DNA of 28,587 nucleotides from the NCBI GenBank assembly GCA_002725495.1, contig PBPJ01000023.1, forward strand, positions 1 through 28,587, in the 5' to 3' direction. Shown here one piece after another: positions 24,401-28,587 of the stretch. Under the pieces are notes generated by a model. It did no database searches. It was given only the letters and a program-made list of their open reading frames with translations, and was not told the origin of the DNA. The DNA comes from Candidatus Woesearchaeota archaeon. GTDB taxonomy: Archaea > Nanobdellota > Nanobdellia > UBA10117 > ARS21. Position numbers and translations under genes: made by a program. Each line of letters opens with the position of its first letter. Position 1 is the stretch's first letter.

Positions 24401-27400
24401 GCTATTCCGATTCGACTCTTTTTACATCAATAATACATCCTGAATTATTAGGTTCAAGGAGTGTTATGAATTGGGCGTTCAATTCATTATATGGAGTCGC
24501 ACCGTCACCTCAGTTTATAAGGCTGATTAATAATGAGGAGGAAACAATAAACAATCCTCTCACAAAATTAGTAATTAATCCCGATGATGTATTATATATC
24601 GAGGACTTGCAAAATACGATTTGTATTAATGCATGGGATAATATCCCTCTCGGAGATATAGAGGGAAGTGAAACTTTCCCTGAGCAGTTTGATAAAGCAT
24701 ATAAACTATATATGTATTACTATCTTTACCACTTTATCCGTTCTCCTCGCACATTCAATAGACTTTTCAATTCTTATATTAATTTTATTGATGAAAATGC
24801 AACAAAAACATACTCAAAACCCGAAGGCTCATTTCCCTTAACTGCAATACTTCTCGATACTTTAGTAGGTTCAGATGGAAATCTCCTTCCAAATAACCCC
24901 TTCATAGATAATAGACAAATAGACAAATTATATCCATATCTCAACCCTGATTTGAATACAGTATCAAAAGATGGGTCATTTATTCCAAAAACGGCGACCC
25001 TTGCGGAATTGAGAACAAAGGTATTTGGTAGGGGTATGGATGGACAAGTTGAGCCATTTGAGAGGGATTCAGTAGGGGTTGATGGCTTAAATTCTTTTAT
25101 AGCATTTATCCTATCTGCTGATGATGGCCCTCAACAATATGGGATGGACAACCTTTTTAAATTACTAAGAACTCCAAATCAATTTAGGATGGCGGAAAGT
25201 GCTATGCTAAAATTAGCATTGGGACCTTACTTTACTAATAGAAGAGGAAATTATATTTTTAAAGTCCCTACTGAATTAAAGAGATTATCTGAAGCAGAAC
25301 TTGTGGATTTACTATATAGTGATATGGATGCTTACGCTCAAAGAGAAGAAATTCAAAGTGATATAGAAATTAGACTAAATCAGTTGAAAAACTATTTGAT
25401 AATTTTTGCACAGAACCCTTATATCCCTCAAACTATGCAATCACGACTAATACTATCCAATAAAAAGACAAACGCATTTTCTAAATCTGTAAGTGTAATA
25501 GAAACAACTAATGGTCGTAGTATTAATCAATCGGAGGCTAATGTCCATTATGGTGATATATTTGACCTTTATGGGAGTAATATTTACAATGAAGTAAGAT
25601 ATAAGGATATAGTAAAGGAATTAGTTAAAAATCCTATTATTGGAGTTCCCACTATAAATCAGATAGTAACTTACATTGATGAATCATTAATATCTGAATT
25701 AATATTAAATGCTAAATTTGATATAGATGCTGAAGACTTATTCAAGCAACAAGATATTATTAATCAATATCTATTTGATATGGCTCCTGAAATTATAGAA
25801 AAGAACCCTGCTATAAGTGATGAGATAAGACTTAGGTTATTTGAAATATATCTTAATAATATTTTTAAAGCCCCTCGGCGGGACATGACTGATTCATTAA
25901 AAATACTTAGAGATTTTGCTTATGATTCGGGAGATAGATATAATTTTAGAGATATTACTAATTATGGTAATTTCCAATCGGTTTTGCAAAAACTCAATTT
26001 TAATAACATAGGTATGTGGAGGGGCGGTTTTGGGAAATTTAATATTAACAAATTTATTCCCCCAAATGTAGTTAGAGAAGGAGATTCTATTTGCGAGCAA
26101 CCCATCATTAAACAAAAGCCCCAATTAATTATAGATATTAATTTTAAACCTCCTTATGAAAATGTTTTCTTATCTAAAGACGAGCAATTTTTGACGGAAG
26201 AATTACAACAAGAATTAGAGGAGATTGAAAATTCCATAGAGGAATTAAACGATGAGATTCAAAGCGAGGTGGAAGAATTAGGTTGGGACAATTATCAAGA
26301 CTTACAGGAGAATATGGTGGAAGATATGAGAGGATTAGAAGAATATAATAATCTCCGAGCATTACTCCAAGCAAAAGAAGGAAAGGTTATGGAAAAGGGA
26401 GAGTTAAAACAAAGGAGGACTGAAATCAGACAATCTGCTCCAATTAAAACTACAATTCGTTATATAGATAATAAAGAGGAAAGTCAAAAAGGCATTAAAC
26501 TTTCAGGAAAATATTGGGATAGTAGTCGTAAGAGAATGAGTAATAAGTGGAGTGAATTTTATCCTGATTGGAATGCTGTATATGGTGCAGGTAATTATGG
26601 AACACGGACAGATGGAAGCCCTAAGAAGTGGAAGAATCAAGTTACATTAGTTTTCTTTGATAATAATCCCAACATAGGATGGAATCCAATTTCCACGACT
26701 GGAAACCAATTACCCAAATGGAGAATGGAAGATACCTATTGTGATAGTAGGTCATTCAAAAAAATTATGGAAAAGATGGTAAATAATATGAAATCCCCTG
26801 AAGAAAGTTTAATTCCATTATTACTAACTATTACAGACTTTATTGAAAAAAGCGGAAACTTTAGATGGCATTCAAGTAATGGAGAAATAATTTCGAGAAA
26901 CCCCGTTAGACTATTAAGTGGTGATACCTATAAAGTAGGAATTGGAAGGAGAATAATAAACCTCGGTTATATCTTTAACATAATTGATTCAAATAAACTA
27001 TGGCAGTATCTTGAATATGCAGGAAGTGATGATGCTTTTTATACGGAAAATAAGATAGCACTCTTAATGTTTTTGAGTAATTTTCCGAGGAACCACTATT
27101 CCAATTATAATAGGCCGAATTACAAATTTATAGAATTACTATGTAAGATACAGGATGAAGAAACTTATTATGAGGCTCTTGCACAATCAGAATTACTTAT
27201 CCAAAATTATCCCAACATGGCAACTATGGGTTTGAATACATACTTTAATTATGATGCAGGTGAATTAGGAGAGATAGAAGTAAAACCACAAGGTATTTTA
27301 TATGATACATTGGATTATATTAATTTTACACAAGGAACTGGATATACCCTACTTACGAATATGGGCAGGAGGATTGATGGAGTAGCAGACGATATTAGTA

Positions 27401-27666
27401 TTTTTGCTTCAATATATGAGGCTTCAATCTCTCGACCTAATTCAAACATCCATACCTCAACAAGAAGCACCTTATTAGAAAGACAAGAGGATTGGGTAGT
27501 ATATATGAGGGAGCAGGGAGTGGTGAATCCTGAAGCAATCGTTCAAGAGGCCGAAGAATATGAGGTTTCTAAAAAGGAAAGCCTTAATATAGATGATAAA
27601 AAGATGAAGAAGTATATTAGATTAATTTTAGGAGGTAAAGAAGATGCCCAAAGTAATGTGTCCTGA
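21433..27666 (+). CDS. Giant protein 2, function unknown (2077 aa)
   Basis: This is a diverged paralogue of giant protein 1, aligned in the same order. The core lies at about 425-560: IWITNDP, then R-S-C-I-N-F-N-G (about 463-470), C-G-P-Y and R-M-S-L-R-W-G near 534. 'N-P' helical repeats include AQNPQIW (about 710), AQNPYIP (about 1328) and EKNPAIS (about 1457). M-W-R-G-G-F lies near 1528. A Glu-rich coiled coil follows at about 1583-1666, unique to this copy. The C-terminal module has LVFFDNNP (about 1740) and LPKWRMEDTYC (about 1760), equal to IIIDNEP and IPDWRYALTAD in giant 1. No known catalytic motif is recognised. It ends just past the start of a zinc-finger gene, so it may be cotranscribed with it. 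Confidence 0.85.
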   Translation: MDNIQVRVKELHTIRQPYQGKKYSMPLPHYSNDLDVDLDEEEKLTLIEDWTNSLADQINNKPHNPRSDILRNTKKRSEIAKLYKQEGDIDNSEWRNRYLQETDPSKWATFGDLISDEPIEDNYWFNSIIGREGARLGRIWDWGYSTKKFLRGMIENKVRGANIESSKHFVGNKGEKSRIFDLLNGYYYITTEDAEAVGQLLPFVMKFVSKLNTEDDFLELRQKNPNTGEDISPNQEEIQYSFENPNDIYHTKLRFQVLTEVPVEQLQEIDLDLDLVIKYWMAQEKLQRGEVKAPAMVTGRIMGFFRANGSYAKALEDLGIDNKQLSVKIKEAQNLLDEINEFDDEELQSFVDSNKSRIEPVRDFQTTEEYVFETIKISKLLNLITDKEAKKSLMQFRPPASAGKDKGGLSIENKMKTLALEKEHFLIWITNDPVQVINQNTSQSWGQNQGTLWNGNDDRRTGRSCINFNGQYACGPYFDFYNGNGVAYVAKIDEDIINDYISVMDKKDKEKFPNLSKMSPEDLFNSNECEIVGRMSLRWGDKRNTQGKKIGWGTGLETTIYPKEQDWAFQAFQGVARILKQVKDNSGNSIWDSSLNERGEPMQTIKCPYKMGWAYLDYNASGYHSSIPVGDYDCDGLGASKALVPNYNAGLKFGLSSSSSARQVQLEEGVEVNYEDFVRFDFRDFQQITQGLLTDIRLYGSLDPSIYRTVAQNPQIWVSEPSLAIVIGGLFSNTRQEQYQPIRKEFLESALDTSSQNISWLLQYPVNETSIAGTLDMYDTTKTWNYGENCLLKDIYNHPSVMQTFKGHTPDISIQEHLYNQEIKLVDSATGQDFAMASDLFLLDLNLKTGKAPARMIDNAILTDMIQKLKGSAKKLKMDMSSSSNMFPHIDVDLEFWSNRTETANVLRRNTGLLLAYYQLKTIHNLSYSPLLSTNNYKALCEVMGIIFKFLRSNEMTSRSRKKIMNDYYKAYKALTMTLLYDKSDIASICYSDSTLFTSIIHPELLGSRSVMNWAFNSLYGVAPSPQFIRLINNEEETINNPLTKLVINPDDVLYIEDLQNTICINAWDNIPLGDIEGSETFPEQFDKAYKLYMYYYLYHFIRSPRTFNRLFNSYINFIDENATKTYSKPEGSFPLTAILLDTLVGSDGNLLPNNPFIDNRQIDKLYPYLNPDLNTVSKDGSFIPKTATLAELRTKVFGRGMDGQVEPFERDSVGVDGLNSFIAFILSADDGPQQYGMDNLFKLLRTPNQFRMAESAMLKLALGPYFTNRRGNYIFKVPTELKRLSEAELVDLLYSDMDAYAQREEIQSDIEIRLNQLKNYLIIFAQNPYIPQTMQSRLILSNKKTNAFSKSVSVIETTNGRSINQSEANVHYGDIFDLYGSNIYNEVRYKDIVKELVKNPIIGVPTINQIVTYIDESLISELILNAKFDIDAEDLFKQQDIINQYLFDMAPEIIEKNPAISDEIRLRLFEIYLNNIFKAPRRDMTDSLKILRDFAYDSGDRYNFRDITNYGNFQSVLQKLNFNNIGMWRGGFGKFNINKFIPPNVVREGDSICEQPIIKQKPQLIIDINFKPPYENVFLSKDEQFLTEELQQELEEIENSIEELNDEIQSEVEELGWDNYQDLQENMVEDMRGLEEYNNLRALLQAKEGKVMEKGELKQRRTEIRQSAPIKTTIRYIDNKEESQKGIKLSGKYWDSSRKRMSNKWSEFYPDWNAVYGAGNYGTRTDGSPKKWKNQVTLVFFDNNPNIGWNPISTTGNQLPKWRMEDTYCDSRSFKKIMEKMVNNMKSPEESLIPLLLTITDFIEKSGNFRWHSSNGEIISRNPVRLLSGDTYKVGIGRRIINLGYIFNIIDSNKLWQYLEYAGSDDAFYTENKIALLMFLSNFPRNHYSNYNRPNYKFIELLCKIQDEETYYEALAQSELLIQNYPNMATMGLNTYFNYDAGELGEIEVKPQGILYDTLDYINFTQGTGYTLLTNMGRRIDGVADDISIFASIYEASISRPNSNIHTSTRSTLLERQEDWVVYMREQGVVNPEAIVQEAEEYEVSKKESLNIDDKKMKKYIRLILGGKEDAQSNVS

Positions 27667-28587
27667 ATGTCAAGAAGTATTTAATAATCGTAAGGCCTTA
27701 ACAGACCATAAGGCCAAGACAGGACATAAAGGAGGGGCCGTGATTTACATAGAACCTAAAAAGGATGAAAAGAAAAAGAAAACTAAATCTGAAAAGAGTA
27801 ATAAGAAAAAACCATTTGAATGTCCTCGTTGCGGAAAGAGATTTAAAAACAAAAAGGCTTTAGAAAATCACCAAAGAGATAAAAAGCACTTTGATACAAA
27901 AAAGGTTTTAGGAGGAGCCAAGCCTGTCGAAATGAAAAAACTTCCAGCCCCAAAGGAAGAAAAGAAAGAAGAACTCAAAGACGATGTAGTGGTAGTAACC
28001 CCTCCTGAGATAGAGGGAGATGCATATGTAGTAATAACTAATACAGATTACGAGAAAATTATGAAGAATTTAGATACTTTAAAAAAGACTATCTCCTTGG
28101 ATAATATATCATTCCAACAACTCACACACACCGATTCGTGGGTGGTGACTTACGCTCTTAAAAATGAAGATGATTGGGATTATATTCTGTTTTATTGCGA
28201 CTTTGTTGAAATAGAACACAATTTAGAATCCTTCCTATCTCTCCAAGATAAAATAAATTTAGATAGCAAACCAAAGGTTTTTGATATGGCATCATTAGAT
28301 TCGAGAACAGGAGTTAGTAATGATATTTATGATACTCATGATTGTCTGATTATTACACATGAAGATAAAGAGGCAGTTAGTTACGGCGAGTTGATAATTA
28401 ATATAAATCAAACCATACTATCTGATGCAAATGCATTAGGATGGGAAGACCTTCTTCTGATTGGTGGCGAATGGGCTAAACCTGTTGTCGTAACTAAGAC
28501 CGTCACTAAACCTAAAACGGAACAGAAGACCTTTAGGCAAAAATGGACTACAAGAGATTGGGTTGATGTGGATGATGACTGGTATGG
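27644..28587 (+). CDS. C2H2 zinc-finger protein, partial (runs off window)
   Basis: The frame is open from the ATG at 27644 to the last base (314 codons, no stop). Two C2H2 fingers are visible: C6/C9/H22/H28 and C60/C63/H76/H82, both with x2-x12-x5 spacing. A very Lys-rich linker separates them and continues as a Lys/Pro/Glu segment. The rest, about residues 120-314, is acidic and mixed alpha/beta with unknown fold. GGAGGT at 27631-27636 is a strong SD. The gene overlaps the end of giant 2 by 23 nt, implying coupled expression. Fingers suggest DNA, RNA or protein binding; the role is unknown and the C-terminus is outside the window. Confidence 0.8.
   Translation, partial: MPKVMCPECQEVFNNRKALTDHKAKTGHKGGAVIYIEPKKDEKKKKTKSEKSNKKKPFECPRCGKRFKNKKALENHQRDKKHFDTKKVLGGAKPVEMKKLPAPKEEKKEELKDDVVVVTPPEIEGDAYVVITNTDYEKIMKNLDTLKKTISLDNISFQQLTHTDSWVVTYALKNEDDWDYILFYCDFVEIEHNLESFLSLQDKINLDSKPKVFDMASLDSRTGVSNDIYDTHDCLIITHEDKEAVSYGELIININQTILSDANALGWEDLLLIGGEWAKPVVVTKTVTKPKTEQKTFRQKWTTRDWVDVDDDWY

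Overview
The window is low-GC archaeal DNA, most likely from a virus or large plasmid-like element rather than an ordinary chromosome. The archaeal assignment rests on a TATA-binding protein, the small subunit of family D DNA polymerase, PCNA, an XPF/Hef-type ERCC4 nuclease and archaeal promoters throughout. Family D polymerase points to a euryarchaeal, thaumarchaeal or Asgard-type host rather than a crenarchaeon. A mesophilic, possibly marine, host such as a Poseidoniales (MGII) archaeon would fit, but nothing in the sequence proves this. The mobile-element reading rests on a dense one-strand array of small genes, many tiny zinc-ribbon proteins, a patchwork replication toolkit, two cytosine methyltransferases, a tRNA gene inside an operon and no chromosomal housekeeping clusters. 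No capsid, portal, terminase or integrase gene is recognisable here.

Layout. Positions 1-106 hold a perfect 7-bp hairpin and a short direct repeat. A P5C-reductase-like gene (proC family) lies alone on the minus strand (107-922). A 355-bp divergent intergenic region follows, with five copies of a 20-bp iteron-like repeat, and everything after it is on the plus strand. First comes a tandem winged-helix protein with an N-terminal Cys cluster, then a family 2 glycosyltransferase. An operon (2884-6501) follows, encoding small proteins, a DEDDy exonuclease, TBP, PolD small subunit and a membrane peptide. Positions 6520-8981 carry tiny membrane, basic and zinc-ribbon proteins, tRNA-Lys(UUU), and a nucleoside 2-deoxyribosyltransferase-like enzyme. 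Positions 9030-16600 carry a Gly-rich membrane-anchored protein, a FEN/5' nuclease, a PD-(D/E)XK-like protein, ERCC4 nuclease, ferredoxin, two C5-cytosine methyltransferases, PCNA and a small basic protein. Two giant paralogous proteins (1593 and 2077 aa) fill 16626-27666, followed by a C2H2 zinc-finger protein that runs off the window.

How it works together. PolD small subunit, PCNA, FEN nuclease, ERCC4 nuclease and DEDDy exonuclease form part of an archaeal replication and repair set, and the missing partners (large polymerase subunit, primase, helicase, clamp loader) may lie outside the window. Expression follows a very regular plan. Most transcription units have a TTTAAATAG / TTTATATAG / TTTAAGTAG TATA box whose first T lies 29-31 nt before the start codon, so the mRNAs are probably leaderless. 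Several downstream genes in operons carry Shine-Dalgarno-like sequences. The element encodes its own TBP, which could bind these boxes.

The most unusual content is the tandem pair of giant proteins, which share a Cys-containing core, scattered 'NP' helical repeats, a W-R-G-G-F motif and a C-terminal module, and whose function I cannot assign. Next are the iteron cluster beside a tandem winged-helix gene, and the uniform promoter grammar together with an element-encoded TBP.
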